This document shows, one piece after another, positions 32,311-41,240 of a DNA stretch of 55,078 nucleotides. Position 1 is the stretch's first letter. Every line of letters starts with the position of its first letter. Source of the DNA: Prevotella sp. (lineage in GTDB: Bacteria > Bacteroidota > Bacteroidia > Bacteroidales > Bacteroidaceae); assembly GCA_017474925.1 (NCBI GenBank), contig JAFVGN010000006.1, positions 1-55,078 of the forward strand. Direction: 5' to 3'. The notes under the pieces were generated by a model. That model worked only from the letters and a program-made list of their open reading frames with translations. It did not search any database and was not told where the DNA came from. Position numbers and translations under genes: made by a program.

Positions 32311-33893
32311 ATCAAGAAATAGAGAGAAGAAGAACCTTTGCGATTATTTCGCACCCTGATGCCGGTAAGACGACTCTAACAGAGAAGTTCCTGCTGTTTG
32401 GTGGTCAGATTCAGGTTGCAGGTGCAGTCAAGAACAACAAGATTAAGAAAACAGCTACCTCAGACTGGATGGATATTGAGAAACAGCGCGGTATCTCTGT
32501 GTCCACCTCTGTTATGGAGTTCGACTATACTCCTGAAGGCTCTGACATAGAGTACAAGGTAAACATACTTGATACCCCAGGCCACCAGGACTTTGCTGAG
32601 GATACTTATCGTACGCTGACGGCAGTCGATTCTGCCATCATCGTGGTGGATGGTGCAAAAGGTGTCGAAACGCAGACACGCAAGCTGATGAATGTCTGCC
32701 GCATGCGCAATACGCCTGTCATCATCTTCATCAACAAAATGGATCGTGAGGGTCGTGACCCCTTCGATTTGCTTGACGAGTTGGAGAAGGAGCTCGAAAT
32801 CAAGGTGCGTCCCTTGTCGTGGCCCATCAATCAGGGAGCCAAGTTCAAAGGCGTCTATAACATCTACGAGCAGAAACTCGACCTTTTTACCCCCGACAAG
32901 CAGCGTGTAACAGAAAAAGTTAGTGTCGAGGTCGGTTCCTCTGAGCTCGATCAAAGAGTTGGTGAGCAGGATGCCGCCAAGCTGCGTGAAGACCTGGAAC
33001 TGGTCAGCGGCGTCTATCCTAACTTCGAGGTTGAAACCTATCGCTCTGCCGAAGTGGCACCAGTATTCTTTGGTTCAGCGCTCAACAATTTTGGTGTACA
33101 AGAGCTGTTGAACTGCTTTGTCGAGATTGCCCCCAGTCCCAAGCCCACTAAGGCTGAGGAACGCGACGTACAGCCTGACGAATCCAAGTTTACAGGTTTC
33201 ATTTTCAAGATTACGGCCAACATTGACCCCAACCACCGTTCGTGTATAGCATTCTGCAAAGTCTGTTCAGGCAAGTTCCAACGCAACCAGCCTTATCTGC
33301 ATGTACGTCAGGGCAAGACATTACGTTTCTCGTCTCCGACACAGTTTATGGCTCAGCGCAAGAGTACCATCGACGAAGCTTGGCCTGGCGACATCGTTGG
33401 TTTGCCGGATAATGGCATCTTCAAGATTGGTGATACGCTGACAGAGGGTGAGCTGCTCCACTTCCGAGGACTGCCCTCGTTCTCGCCGGAGCTTTTCAAG
33501 TACATCGAGAACGATGACCCTATGAAGTCGAAACAGCTTCAGAAAGGCATCGACCAGCTGATGGACGAAGGTGTGGCGCAGTTATTTGTCAATCAGTTCA
33601 ATGGCCGCAAGATTGTCGGCACCGTTGGCCAGTTGCAGTTTGAGGTCATCCAGTATCGTCTTGAGAACGAGTACAATGCCAAATGCCGCTGGGAACCGGT
33701 TCACCTTTACAAAGCTTGTTGGATAGAAAGCGATGACGACAAGGAACTGGAGAACTTCAAGAAGCGCAAGTATCAGTATATGGCCAAGGACAAAGAGGGC
33801 AGGGACGTATTCCTTGCCGACTCCGGTTACGTGCTCTCTATGGCCCAAGAGGATTTCAAGCACATCAAGTTTCACTTTACATCAGAGTTTTAA
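32307..33893 (+). CDS. prfC: Peptide chain release factor 3
   Basis: Encodes 528 residues. RF3 is a translational GTPase that recycles RF1 and RF2 after termination. G-domain motifs: [16 protein letters not shown] (G1), [15 protein letters not shown] (G3), [12 protein letters not shown] (G4, NKMD). The switch region [20 protein letters not shown], then [13 protein letters not shown], and the C-terminal HFTSEF are characteristic of PrfC. Length is normal. Its start overlaps the rfbD stop. Confidence 0.97.
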   Translation: MNQEIERRRTFAIISHPDAGKTTLTEKFLLFGGQIQVAGAVKNNKIKKTATSDWMDIEKQRGISVSTSVMEFDYTPEGSDIEYKVNILDTPGHQDFAEDTYRTLTAVDSAIIVVDGAKGVETQTRKLMNVCRMRNTPVIIFINKMDREGRDPFDLLDELEKELEIKVRPLSWPINQGAKFKGVYNIYEQKLDLFTPDKQRVTEKVSVEVGSSELDQRVGEQDAAKLREDLELVSGVYPNFEVETYRSAEVAPVFFGSALNNFGVQELLNCFVEIAPSPKPTKAEERDVQPDESKFTGFIFKITANIDPNHRSCIAFCKVCSGKFQRNQPYLHVRQGKTLRFSSPTQFMAQRKSTIDEAWPGDIVGLPDNGIFKIGDTLTEGELLHFRGLPSFSPELFKYIENDDPMKSKQLQKGIDQLMDEGVAQLFVNQFNGRKIVGTVGQLQFEVIQYRLENEYNAKCRWEPVHLYKACWIESDDDKELENFKKRKYQYMAKDKEGRDVFLADSGYVLSMAQEDFKHIKFHFTSEF

Positions 33894-33927
33894 AAGCGGA
33901 TTAACACGGACTTTTACAGACTGATTT

Positions 33928-34509
33928 ATGACGAGAGAAGAAGATATAAAGAAAGCCGTAGAGGTGCTTCGCAAGGGTGGGGTGATACTCTATCCTACGG
34001 ACACGGTTTGGGGCATAGGCTGCGATGCCACTAATGCTGAAGCCGTGAAGCGCGTATACGAAATCAAGCAGCGCGACGACTCGAAGGCAATGATCTGCCT
34101 GGTCGATTCCGATGCCCGTCTGCAACGCTATGTACGACAGGTTCCTGATGTTGCCTGGCAGCTTATTGATAGCCTGAAGGAGGGCGATGTCAAGCCCACT
34201 ACCCTTATTTTGGACGGTGCTGTCAATCTGGCTCCCAACCTCATAGCCGAGGATGGCAGCATAGCCCTGCGCATCACCAACGAGACTTTTTCAAAGGAGC
34301 TGTGCTACCGTTTCCAGAAAGCATTGGTGTCCACCTCTGCTAACATTAGTGGCGAGCCTGCCGCCCAGAACTATTGCGACATCGACCCTCGTATCATAGA
34401 GCAGGTCGACTACGTCTGCTGGTCACGTCGCCAGGAACATAAGCCCCATACCCCCTCCTGTATCATCCGTTTACGGCAGAACGGCGAGGTGTCCATTATA
34501 CGTAAATGA
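33928..34509 (+). CDS. tsaC: Threonylcarbamoyl-AMP synthase (Sua5/YrdC family)
   Basis: Encodes 193 residues. It makes threonylcarbamoyl-adenylate for the t6A modification of ANN-decoding tRNAs. Motifs: GGVILYPTDTVWGIGCDATN, VYEIKQRDDSKAMICLV, the KPTTLILDG loop, SIALRITNETFSKELCYRF and LVSTSANISGEPA (STSAN). It is the short YrdC-only form without the Sua5 C-terminal domain. It overlaps the ClC channel gene by four bases. Confidence 0.93.
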   Translation: MTREEDIKKAVEVLRKGGVILYPTDTVWGIGCDATNAEAVKRVYEIKQRDDSKAMICLVDSDARLQRYVRQVPDVAWQLIDSLKEGDVKPTTLILDGAVNLAPNLIAEDGSIALRITNETFSKELCYRFQKALVSTSANISGEPAAQNYCDIDPRIIEQVDYVCWSRRQEHKPHTPSCIIRLRQNGEVSIIRK

Positions 34510-36305
34510 AGAGAACTTCAGCAATGTACAGTTGGCTGACGCGTCTGCATGACTGGCGCGTAACCCATGTGAGCGACAAGATGTTCCTACTCATCCTGGC
34601 GTTCTTGGTGGGTTTCTTGTCAGCTTTGGCTGCGTTTGTGCTGCATGGACTTATCGACGAGATACGCTCTTTGTTGACGGGTAAGTTCCATGCAGAGACC
34701 TACAACTGGCTTTATCTGGTCTATCCCGTCGTTGGTATTTATCTGACGTCGCTGTTTGTCCGGTTTGTCGTCAAAGACAATATCTCACACGGTATTACGC
34801 GCATTCTCTATGCTATCAGCAGCAATAGGTCGCGCCTGAAGACCCACAATACGTGGTCTTCAGTCATTGCCTCTGCCATCACTATTGGCTTTGGTGGTTC
34901 GGTGGGAGCTGAGGCTCCTATCGTGCTGACAGGCTCGGCTATCGGTTCCAATTTGGGACGCCTGTTTAAGTTGGACAACAAGACGCTGATGACTCTTGTG
35001 GGCTGTGGTGCTGCCGGAGCTATTGCCGGCATCTTCAAGGCTCCTATCGCAGGATTGGTGTTTACCCTCGAGGTGCTGATGATTGACCTGACGATGGCCT
35101 CGCTGCTGCCCATTCTCGTGTCGTGTGTGACGGCAACATGCTTCACTTACATTCTTCTCGGCGACGCTTCGCTCTTCACGTTCCATCTGGACTCCGGATG
35201 GACGGTAGTGCGTGTGCCTGCCTGTATTCTGCTGGGCATTACCTGCGGACTGGTGTCGCTCTATTTTATTCGCACCATGAATGCCTGTGAGGACATGTTT
35301 GCCCGTTTCAAGGACAAGCCCTATGTCCGGCTGGCCATTGGAGGAGTGGTTCTGAGCACCCTTATCTTTTTGTTCCCCTCACTCTATGGCGAGGGCTACG
35401 ACAGCATCAACCTGCTTTTGAACGGAAAGACAGATGCAGACTGGAACCAGATACTCGAGGAGTCGCTGTTCTACGGCCATTCCGAATACCTTATATTATA
35501 TATAGGACTGGTCTTGCTGACTAAGGTGTTTGCTACGTCGGCAACAAATGGCGGCGGAGGCTGTGGCGGTACCTTTGCTCCTTCGCTGTTCATTGGCTGC
35601 TTCACGGGCTTTCTCTTCTCGCGGCTGTGGAATGTCTATCAAATAGGTGTCTATGTGCCTGAGAAGAATTTTGCCTTGCTGGGTATGGCTGGTGTTATGT
35701 CGGGAGTGATGCATGCCCCTCTGACAGGCATCTTTCTCATTGCCGAGATTACCAGTGGCTACAATCTTTTCATGCCGCTGATGATAGTCTCGGTTGCCAG
35801 TTACCTGACCATCATTATCTTCGAGCCTCATAGCATCTACGGCATGCGTCTGGCTCGTCAGGGGAAGCTGGTGACCCATCATACCGACCACGCTGCGCTG
35901 ACACTCATGAGTCTTGACTCCGTCATAGACCGCGACTATCAGGCCGTCAACCCAGATATGGAGCTGGGACAGATGGTACACAAAATCAGCCGTTCGCGCA
36001 ACAGCGTGCTGCCCGTTACTGATGCCGCAGGCAGGTTTCTGGGCGAAATCAACATTCTGGAGATACGTCATGTTGTGTTCCGTACGGAGCTGTACCATCA
36101 TTTTATGGCCTCACAGCTGATGGCCGAACCTGCTGCCATCTTGAACGACAACACACCTATGAACGAGGTGATGAAAACCTTTGAGCGTACTCAGGCCGAC
36201 TGGTTGCCGGTATTGGATTCGAACAGCCATCTTAAAGGCTATATCTCGCGCAAGCGTATGTATGACGCTTATCGGAAGATGGTTCATGACCTGAGTCAGG
36301 ATTAG
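34506..36305 (+). CDS. ClC-type chloride channel/antiporter with C-terminal CBS domains
   Basis: Encodes 599 residues. The ClC membrane core spans ~20-430: GFGGSVGAEAPIVLTGSAIG contains the Glu of the gating motif (GAEAP for the usual GxEGP), GAAGAIAGIFKAPIAGLVFT follows, and TNGGGGCGGTFAPSLFIG is the second signature. Two CBS-like motifs occupy ~465-590 (SRSRNSVLPVTDAAGRFLGE; RTQADWLPVLDSNSHLKGYI), which probably bind adenine nucleotides. It is the last gene of the LysE-to-ClC run. Confidence 0.93.
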   Translation: MKRTSAMYSWLTRLHDWRVTHVSDKMFLLILAFLVGFLSALAAFVLHGLIDEIRSLLTGKFHAETYNWLYLVYPVVGIYLTSLFVRFVVKDNISHGITRILYAISSNRSRLKTHNTWSSVIASAITIGFGGSVGAEAPIVLTGSAIGSNLGRLFKLDNKTLMTLVGCGAAGAIAGIFKAPIAGLVFTLEVLMIDLTMASLLPILVSCVTATCFTYILLGDASLFTFHLDSGWTVVRVPACILLGITCGLVSLYFIRTMNACEDMFARFKDKPYVRLAIGGVVLSTLIFLFPSLYGEGYDSINLLLNGKTDADWNQILEESLFYGHSEYLILYIGLVLLTKVFATSATNGGGGCGGTFAPSLFIGCFTGFLFSRLWNVYQIGVYVPEKNFALLGMAGVMSGVMHAPLTGIFLIAEITSGYNLFMPLMIVSVASYLTIIIFEPHSIYGMRLARQGKLVTHHTDHAALTLMSLDSVIDRDYQAVNPDMELGQMVHKISRSRNSVLPVTDAAGRFLGEINILEIRHVVFRTELYHHFMASQLMAEPAAILNDNTPMNEVMKTFERTQADWLPVLDSNSHLKGYISRKRMYDAYRKMVHDLSQD

Positions 36306-36366
36306 TTTTCTCAGCCAGTTAATGAGTTCCTAAATGAAGTGCTTGATACTTCAAGCGTTTATTGTC

Positions 36367-37986
36367 TTACTGATACAAATAGCGCTTGATGCTCATTTTC
36401 GGTGTTTTCTCAAAGGGCTCGGCAACGAGTTCCACTTCATGAATCTTGCTATAGACAGGTAGCGACTTGTTGGCGGTGGTGCGGATGATTTCGGGAATGC
36501 CCGACCTTGTATTCGCGTCCAAGTCATCAGGTATCTCGGCATAGATCAGAGCAACCAACTTCCCCTTTCGTTCTACAACCAGCGATTCGTTCACATAGGG
36601 ACAGCCTGACAGCACGGCCTCCAATTCCTCAGGATAGATGTTCTGTCCGGAAGAGTTGAGAATCATTGACTTGATGCGACCGCGAATGAAAATGTTGTTC
36701 CTTTCGTCCATCAACCCCAGGTCGCCTGTGCGGAACCATCCATCGTCTGTAAACGCAGCTGCATTGGCTTCAGGGTTCTTGTAATAGCCTATCGTGATGT
36801 TGGCGCCCCGTACCTGTATTTCGCCAGGAATGTTCCTCGGGTCGTCAGAACAGATCCTAAGGTCGTGGACGGGCTTGCCACAAGAGCCGGGAACGAACTC
36901 CGTACACCACTCCCAGCCCAGCAGCGGGCAGGCTTCTGTCATTCCGTAGCCAACGGTATAAGGCAGGCGTATCTTGGTGAAGCAGTCCTCCACTTCTGGC
37001 TTCAGGGCCGCACCTCCCATGATGAATCCGCGCACCTGACCGCCGAAGGCTGCCAAGACTTTTTTCCGTACTATCTTGTAAATAGCTTTCCGTGCTTGGG
37101 GCAGGGCTGTCAGCCACTTCATCTTGTCGAGGGCAGGCTTGATGGAATTGGCATACACCTTTTCCATCACCAGCGGTACCGTAACTACCATATAGGGCTT
37201 CACCTCCTGCATAGCTTTGAGAAGCGTCGAGGGCGAGGGTGTCTTGCCGAGGAAATAGACCGTTACGCCGTCGACATTGGGATGGATAAACTCAATGGCC
37301 AGTCCGTACATATGGGCCATAGGGAGCATCGAGACGATAGTCTCGCCAGGCTGGTTGGGGAAATGGCTGTTGCTGAACTCGTCGGTATCTGAAATGGCAC
37401 CGTATGTGAGCATGACTCCCTTGGGGTTGCCGGTAGTACCTGAAGTGTAGTTGATGATGGCCAGCTTGTCCCAATTGTCCGAAGGATAGGAAAGCTTTTC
37501 CCTTGACAGCCCGGTAGGGTGGTGGAGTGCAAAGGCCTCCTCGCGTTTCTCCCAGGCTTCGGCCACCTTCTCGTCGCGGTGCCAGAGCATCTTCGCGTCC
37601 TTCACATTGATGGCAGCCCTGAGGTTAGGCATTTGTCCAGGATTGAGCTTCTCCCATATTTCCTTGTCTGTGAAGAGCAGCACACTATCAGAGTGGTTGG
37701 TGAAGGTCGATATGCTGTTGGGGTGGAAGTCGGCAAGAAGCGGTACGGCTACGCATTCATTGACATTGATGTCCCAGAAAGTCGTGGCCCAGCGTGCACA
37801 GTTTCGTGCACAGATGGCTATCTTGCTGCGCTTGGTGATGCCAGCCTCGTTCAGGAATATTCGAAACTCCTCAATGCCTCTTGCCACATCGGCATAGGTA
37901 AAGGATTCGCCCTCGTAGTCACAGAGTGCCTTTTGGTCCCATTGTTGGCGGATGGTTTCCTCCAGTGTCTTCAGATAGTGCTTCAT
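36367..37986 (-). CDS. AMP-binding acyl-CoA synthetase
   Basis: Encodes 539 residues. It activates a carboxylic (probably fatty) acid via acyl-AMP to the CoA thioester. The ANL signature is IINYTSGTTGNPKGVMLTYG. VGYGMTEACPLLGWE is the A5 region, and WFRTGDLGLMDERNNIFIRG with IKSMILNSSGQNIYPEELE gives A7/A8. The catalytic Lys lies in MSIKRYLY at the end. The length suits a compact long-chain acyl-CoA synthetase; the substrate cannot be read from the sequence. It is monocistronic, with promoter motif at 38056. Confidence 0.92.
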   Translation of the reverse strand: MKHYLKTLEETIRQQWDQKALCDYEGESFTYADVARGIEEFRIFLNEAGITKRSKIAICARNCARWATTFWDINVNECVAVPLLADFHPNSISTFTNHSDSVLLFTDKEIWEKLNPGQMPNLRAAINVKDAKMLWHRDEKVAEAWEKREEAFALHHPTGLSREKLSYPSDNWDKLAIINYTSGTTGNPKGVMLTYGAISDTDEFSNSHFPNQPGETIVSMLPMAHMYGLAIEFIHPNVDGVTVYFLGKTPSPSTLLKAMQEVKPYMVVTVPLVMEKVYANSIKPALDKMKWLTALPQARKAIYKIVRKKVLAAFGGQVRGFIMGGAALKPEVEDCFTKIRLPYTVGYGMTEACPLLGWEWCTEFVPGSCGKPVHDLRICSDDPRNIPGEIQVRGANITIGYYKNPEANAAAFTDDGWFRTGDLGLMDERNNIFIRGRIKSMILNSSGQNIYPEELEAVLSGCPYVNESLVVERKGKLVALIYAEIPDDLDANTRSGIPEIIRTTANKSLPVYSKIHEVELVAEPFEKTPKMSIKRYLYQ

Positions 37987-38055
37987 CGTCTTTATTCATG
38001 CTGGTTATTGTATTCTAGTTTTCATTACTTCCACGCTGTCGTAGCAATGATGCTA

Positions 38056-38063
38056 CAAAGATA
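38056..38063 (-). promoter_or_regulatory. Promoter -7 motif TATCTTTG for the acyl-CoA synthetase
   Basis: On the minus strand TATCTTTG lies 70 bases before the ATG at 37986 and fits TAnnTTTG. Confidence 0.55.
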
Positions 38064-38182
38064 GTGATTAATTGTCACTTTCTGTTGCAAGGCGACATGA
38101 TTCTATCAAGAATTAGTTTTTTTTACCAGTTTAACTTGCGTTAAACTTCCAAAATTTACTTTGTTTTCTCGCAAAATCATTG

Positions 38183-38190
38183 TATTTTTG
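38183..38190 (+). promoter_or_regulatory. Promoter -7 motif TATTTTTG for the LOG-like gene
   Basis: TATTTTTG lies 49 bases before the ATG at 38239, divergent from the synthetase promoter; 119 AT-rich bases separate the two motifs. Confidence 0.5.
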
Positions 38191-38238
38191 CAACACACAT
38201 CTTGTTGTGTTCATAAGTAAAATAAGAAACGAAGAATT

Positions 38239-39222
38239 ATGATTTCAAATCCAGAGTATGAGAAATTGGACGGACTGATGGAGTGGCTGAAATCCGTTCC
38301 ATTCGAAGTGCTTCGCCACGGACGGCTCTACAATGCTGAGGAGCTGTATCGCGGCTACGAACCTTCGGACGACGAGAATAAGGACAGGGCGTCGTTTGCC
38401 AACTGCTACGACAGCCGCGTGTATCAACACTTCATGTCGCACGGGAAGATAGCCAAAGAGGTGTACGAGTCGGTGGCCCGTACGTTCCACGACCACGCTA
38501 TCCACACGTCGCTCATGGCGTTTCTTGCCAACCACGACCCCAGGCGGTGTGTAGGCATCATGGGTGGTCACGCCATCTTGCGCACCGACCCAATGTTCGC
38601 CAGCATAGCCTTGTTGAGCAAGCGGCTTACCGAGGACGGCTTCTTCATGGTCAGCGGCGGCGGTCCAGGGGCGATGGAGGCTACGCATCTGGGAGCATGG
38701 ATGGCTGGACGTACGAACGAAGAGACTGAGGAGGTTGTCCGTATGCTGGCTTCGAAAGCGGAGTCGTTCAAGGACAGGGCGTGGGTGTCGTCTGCGTTTG
38801 AGGTGATGCGCCGCTATCCACAAGACAAGTATGTGAGCCTGGGCATACCCACATGGCTCTACGGTCATGAGCCCTCAACACCGTTTGCCACCCATATTGC
38901 CAAATACTTTGTGAACAGTGTCCGCGAAGACACCATCCTGACCGTAGCCTTTGGCGGCATCATCTATACGCCAGGAAGTGCAGGTACGTTGCAGGAAATC
39001 TTCCAGAACGCGGTGCAGAACCATTACTTGTCGTTCGGATTTGCCAGTCCGATGATATTCCTGGGCAAGCATTTCTGGACAGAGGACGTGCCAGTCTATC
39101 CGATGATACAGCAGATGATGGGGACGGGGAGATACAAGAACCTGCTACTGACGCTGACTGACGATTCCGCGGAAATAGAACAGGTGCTGAAGGATTTCCA
39201 GAAAACAATCCCGTATGATTGA
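38239..39222 (+). CDS. LOG-like Rossmann-fold protein (lysine-decarboxylase-like family)
   Basis: Encodes 327 residues. The central region (~110-290) has the LOG fold features: VGIMGGHAILRTDPMF, then FFMVSGGGPGAMEATHLGAW (nucleotide-binding glycines) and TPGSAGTLQEIFQNAVQNH, corresponding to the PGGxGTxxE motif with Ser in place of the second Gly. True LOG enzymes release cytokinin-type bases from nucleotide monophosphates. The long N-terminus and the altered motif make the substrate uncertain. Confidence 0.8.
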   Translation: MISNPEYEKLDGLMEWLKSVPFEVLRHGRLYNAEELYRGYEPSDDENKDRASFANCYDSRVYQHFMSHGKIAKEVYESVARTFHDHAIHTSLMAFLANHDPRRCVGIMGGHAILRTDPMFASIALLSKRLTEDGFFMVSGGGPGAMEATHLGAWMAGRTNEETEEVVRMLASKAESFKDRAWVSSAFEVMRRYPQDKYVSLGIPTWLYGHEPSTPFATHIAKYFVNSVREDTILTVAFGGIIYTPGSAGTLQEIFQNAVQNHYLSFGFASPMIFLGKHFWTEDVPVYPMIQQMMGTGRYKNLLLTLTDDSAEIEQVLKDFQKTIPYD

Positions 39223-39256
39223 GTGAAAGGGTAGGGGACGAGCTCATTTTTATGTC

Positions 39257-39380
39257 ATGAAGATAATAGACGACAACTTAATGAACGGATTGGCCGGAAC
39301 TGAGCGTCCTGCAGGAGTGCAAGGCTGGCCCATTCGTAGAGCATGAAGTGGACGGGATTCTGGAAACAAATATCCTATGA
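39257..39380 (+). pseudogene. Collapsed WbuC-type cupin gene
   Basis: ATG at 39257 encodes MKIIDDNLMNGLAGTE, like the start of WbuC-family cupin proteins, and stops after 29 codons. Another frame (from about 39286) encodes WPELSVLQECKAGPFVEHEV then DGILETNIL, like that family's C-terminus, and ends in a TGA overlapping the next gene's ATG by four bases. Both ends survive, and the ~100-residue metal-binding core between them is gone with a frame change. Family assignment rests on short segments. Confidence 0.4.
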
Positions 39381-39868
39381 ACAAAGACGAGAAACGAGAA
39401 CTGAGGCGCAAGCGGCTGATGGACAACAAGGCCTATCAGACGATGAACGGCCTGACGCGCTACATGGATCGCTATTATCTCGATGCGCTCATTGGCATCA
39501 TTCCAGGCTGGGGTGATGCCATTGCATTGCTCAGCGTCGTACCGTTCGTCTATTTCTCGTCGAGAGTCATCAAGAGCATCCCTTTGACGTTGGCAGTATT
39601 GAATAATGCCCTTCGTGATGTGCTGATGGGCATGCTACCGTTCTTCGTTGGCGACGTTATTGATTTCTTCCATCGTGCCAACATCCAGAATATGCAGATG
39701 GTTCAAGGTTTCGTTGACGGCGACGAGACCATCATCAAACAGGTGAACCAACGAGCCTGGCAGTCAGCCATTGTCCTGATCGTCCTGCTGCTGCTCATAG
39801 CCTTCATGATATGGGCACTCGTCAGTTTCGGAAGCTACCTGTATTCATTGGTAGCATCCATCTTCTGA
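39377..39868 (+). CDS. DUF4112 membrane protein
   Basis: Encodes 163 residues. The DUF4112 signature covers ~20-110: MNGLTRYMDRYYLDALIGII, then PGWGDAIALLSVVPFVYFSS and MGMLPFFVGDVIDFFHRANI. Three hydrophobic segments follow the basic N-terminus, the last near the C-terminus (~135-160). Function is unknown. Its start overlaps the stop of the collapsed cupin gene, so it was once the second gene of a coupled pair. Confidence 0.88.
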   Translation: MNKDEKRELRRKRLMDNKAYQTMNGLTRYMDRYYLDALIGIIPGWGDAIALLSVVPFVYFSSRVIKSIPLTLAVLNNALRDVLMGMLPFFVGDVIDFFHRANIQNMQMVQGFVDGDETIIKQVNQRAWQSAIVLIVLLLLIAFMIWALVSFGSYLYSLVASIF

Positions 39869-39975
39869 ACCGTCACAGCCAAATTTCTGAGATAAACGGC
39901 ATCGAAATATGACGGGGATGGTATGGCAAATGGCAGAAATGTGAGGAATGGTTTGGTTTTTCACCCGTTTCTTTG

Positions 39976-39983
39976 TACCTTTG
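39976..39983 (+). promoter_or_regulatory. Promoter -7 motif TACCTTTG for the LytTR gene
   Basis: TACCTTTG lies 39 bases before the ATG at 40022. Downstream is a leader containing CTCGGCCAATCATGC, a 15-base string also present in the leader at 46462-46476. Confidence 0.6.
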
Positions 39984-40021
39984 CGGCTTGAAGTTGCGAA
40001 ACTGCTCACGCTCGGCCAATC

Positions 40022-40987
40022 ATGCGAGCTCGTTGGCACTCACTTAATCGCAGCTTTGCCGACCGTATGAAACAGGGACGTAAAGAAACGATAACGACGA
40101 GGATCGTCAGTACCACTTTTATGGTGGTGGCGCTGGCTGTGTTCAAGCCTTTTGGGCTGGATGCGTGGCATTGGCAGGCCTACGTGCATCTGGTAGCTTT
40201 GGGTGTGATTGGTTTCTCGATCTGCATGATAACGGACATCATCCTGAAGTATATTGTCAAGATGCCGAGGTCGTTCAAGAAAGGTGTCGAATACATCATC
40301 CGCCGCAATTTATGGTTCCAGTTTATCAATACACCGCTCGTGGCACTGGGCATTTGTCTCTATCGCCACTTCGTGCTGAGCGACCGTGTAGAAAGTAATC
40401 AGTTTTCTGTCATCAATTTCCTTGAAACCCTTGTCATCATCGCCTTCTGCTCCTTCGCCATCGGGCTCTACTGGCGCTTCAAGTTCCGCAGCAAGTATCT
40501 GGCGATGGAACTGGAAGAGACAAGACTGTTGAATGAGGAGTTGAAGAAGGCACAGGATGAATCAAGGGGACAAGTTCATGATTCGGACAATGTCCTGAAT
40601 CACGCGACCTGTCCCCCTGATTCTTCTCGCCGCCCGCAGGAGCTGACACTCACTGGTACGACCAACGAATCGGTGACGCTCCAGATTTTCCACCTATTAT
40701 TTATTGAGGCCGTTGGCAACTACGTCAAGGTCAGCCATCTGCGCGACGGACAGGTGCATACCGACATGCTTCGTGCCACCATGAAACAGATGGAGGAAAC
40801 GTTGCAGGGCTATCCGATGATTGTCCGCTGCCATCGTGCCTTTCTGGTCAATCTAGGCCAGGTAGAACAGATTGTCTCACATTCTGGCTCCACCCAGCTG
40901 CTCATCAAGCACTGCCACGATTCACTTCCCGTCTCGCGCAGCAACATGTCGCAGGTTCGCGCAGCAATCAAACGAGGGGAAAGCTAG
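40022..40987 (+). CDS. Membrane-bound LytTR-family transcriptional regulator
   Basis: Encodes 321 residues. Four membrane helices (~30-165) are followed by a short coiled segment (AMELEETRLLNEELKKAQDE) and a linker carrying a palindromic insertion (~182-198). The C-terminal LytTR DNA-binding domain is from ~215 (IFHLLFIEAVGNYVKVSHL, MIVRCHRAFLVNLGQVEQIV). It lacks a receiver domain, so the signal is probably sensed through the membrane part. The first ATG (40022) lies inside a repeated leader motif, and the in-frame ATG at 40067 is a plausible alternative start. Confidence 0.85.
   Translation: MRARWHSLNRSFADRMKQGRKETITTRIVSTTFMVVALAVFKPFGLDAWHWQAYVHLVALGVIGFSICMITDIILKYIVKMPRSFKKGVEYIIRRNLWFQFINTPLVALGICLYRHFVLSDRVESNQFSVINFLETLVIIAFCSFAIGLYWRFKFRSKYLAMELEETRLLNEELKKAQDESRGQVHDSDNVLNHATCPPDSSRRPQELTLTGTTNESVTLQIFHLLFIEAVGNYVKVSHLRDGQVHTDMLRATMKQMEETLQGYPMIVRCHRAFLVNLGQVEQIVSHSGSTQLLIKHCHDSLPVSRSNMSQVRAAIKRGES
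40566..40616. repeat. In-frame palindromic insertion in the LytTR gene linker
   Basis: A 51-base hairpin (17 codons): GGGGACAAGTTCATGATTC, a 12-base centre that is itself partly palindromic (GGACAATGTCC), then GAATCACGCGACCTGTCCCC. It is read through as SRGQVHDSDNVLNHATCPP-like linker. The length is a multiple of three, and it lies exactly between coiled segment and DNA-binding domain. Confidence 0.7.
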
Positions 40988-41068
40988 AATCTCCACCTGC
41001 GGAACGGCAGTAGTCATCTAATAGATATACCTACTTCTGATTAACCTGCTTATGCAGGACTTTGCAGG

Positions 41069-41107
41069 TGCGCAATGCTTAAAACACTCGTTTTTAGGTA
41101 TTGCGCA
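41069..41107 (+). terminator. Hairpin terminator after the LytTR gene
   Basis: TGCGCAAT / ATTGCGCA inverted repeat with an inner AAAAC / GTTTT arm, 80 bases after the LytTR stop and followed by TCTTATTTATTT. Confidence 0.6.
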
Positions 41108-41123
41108 TCTTATTTATTTGCCG

Positions 41124-41213
41124 TACCTTTGCACCGTGATTAGAAACCACGGTGCGAGGACAGGCAGCACCTCAGCATAGAGCGAGCTCTCTGCATTCGG
41201 TTTGCACTGTCCT
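41124..41213 (+). promoter_or_regulatory. Promoter and structured leader of the DUF2023-flavodoxin operon
   Basis: TACCTTTG at 41124-41131 is followed by two stems: CACCGTG/CACGGTG (41132-41154) and AGGACAG/CTGTCCT (41157-41213), the latter enclosing smaller stems such as GCAG/CTGC and AGAG/CTCT. The second part (TGCATTCGGTTTGCACTGTC) looks like a Bacteroidales promoter-type repeat and may offer a second start site. No known riboswitch class is recognised. Confidence 0.5.
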
Positions 41214-41240
41214 TGTCAGTCGAAATCAAAAGTAATAAAA

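Noticed and set aside
41157-41213. Leader stems before DUF2023 considered as a known riboswitch
   Set aside because: No FMN, cobalamin, TPP or SAM class signature was recognised, and part of the sequence resembles a dispersed promoter repeat, so no ligand class is claimed.
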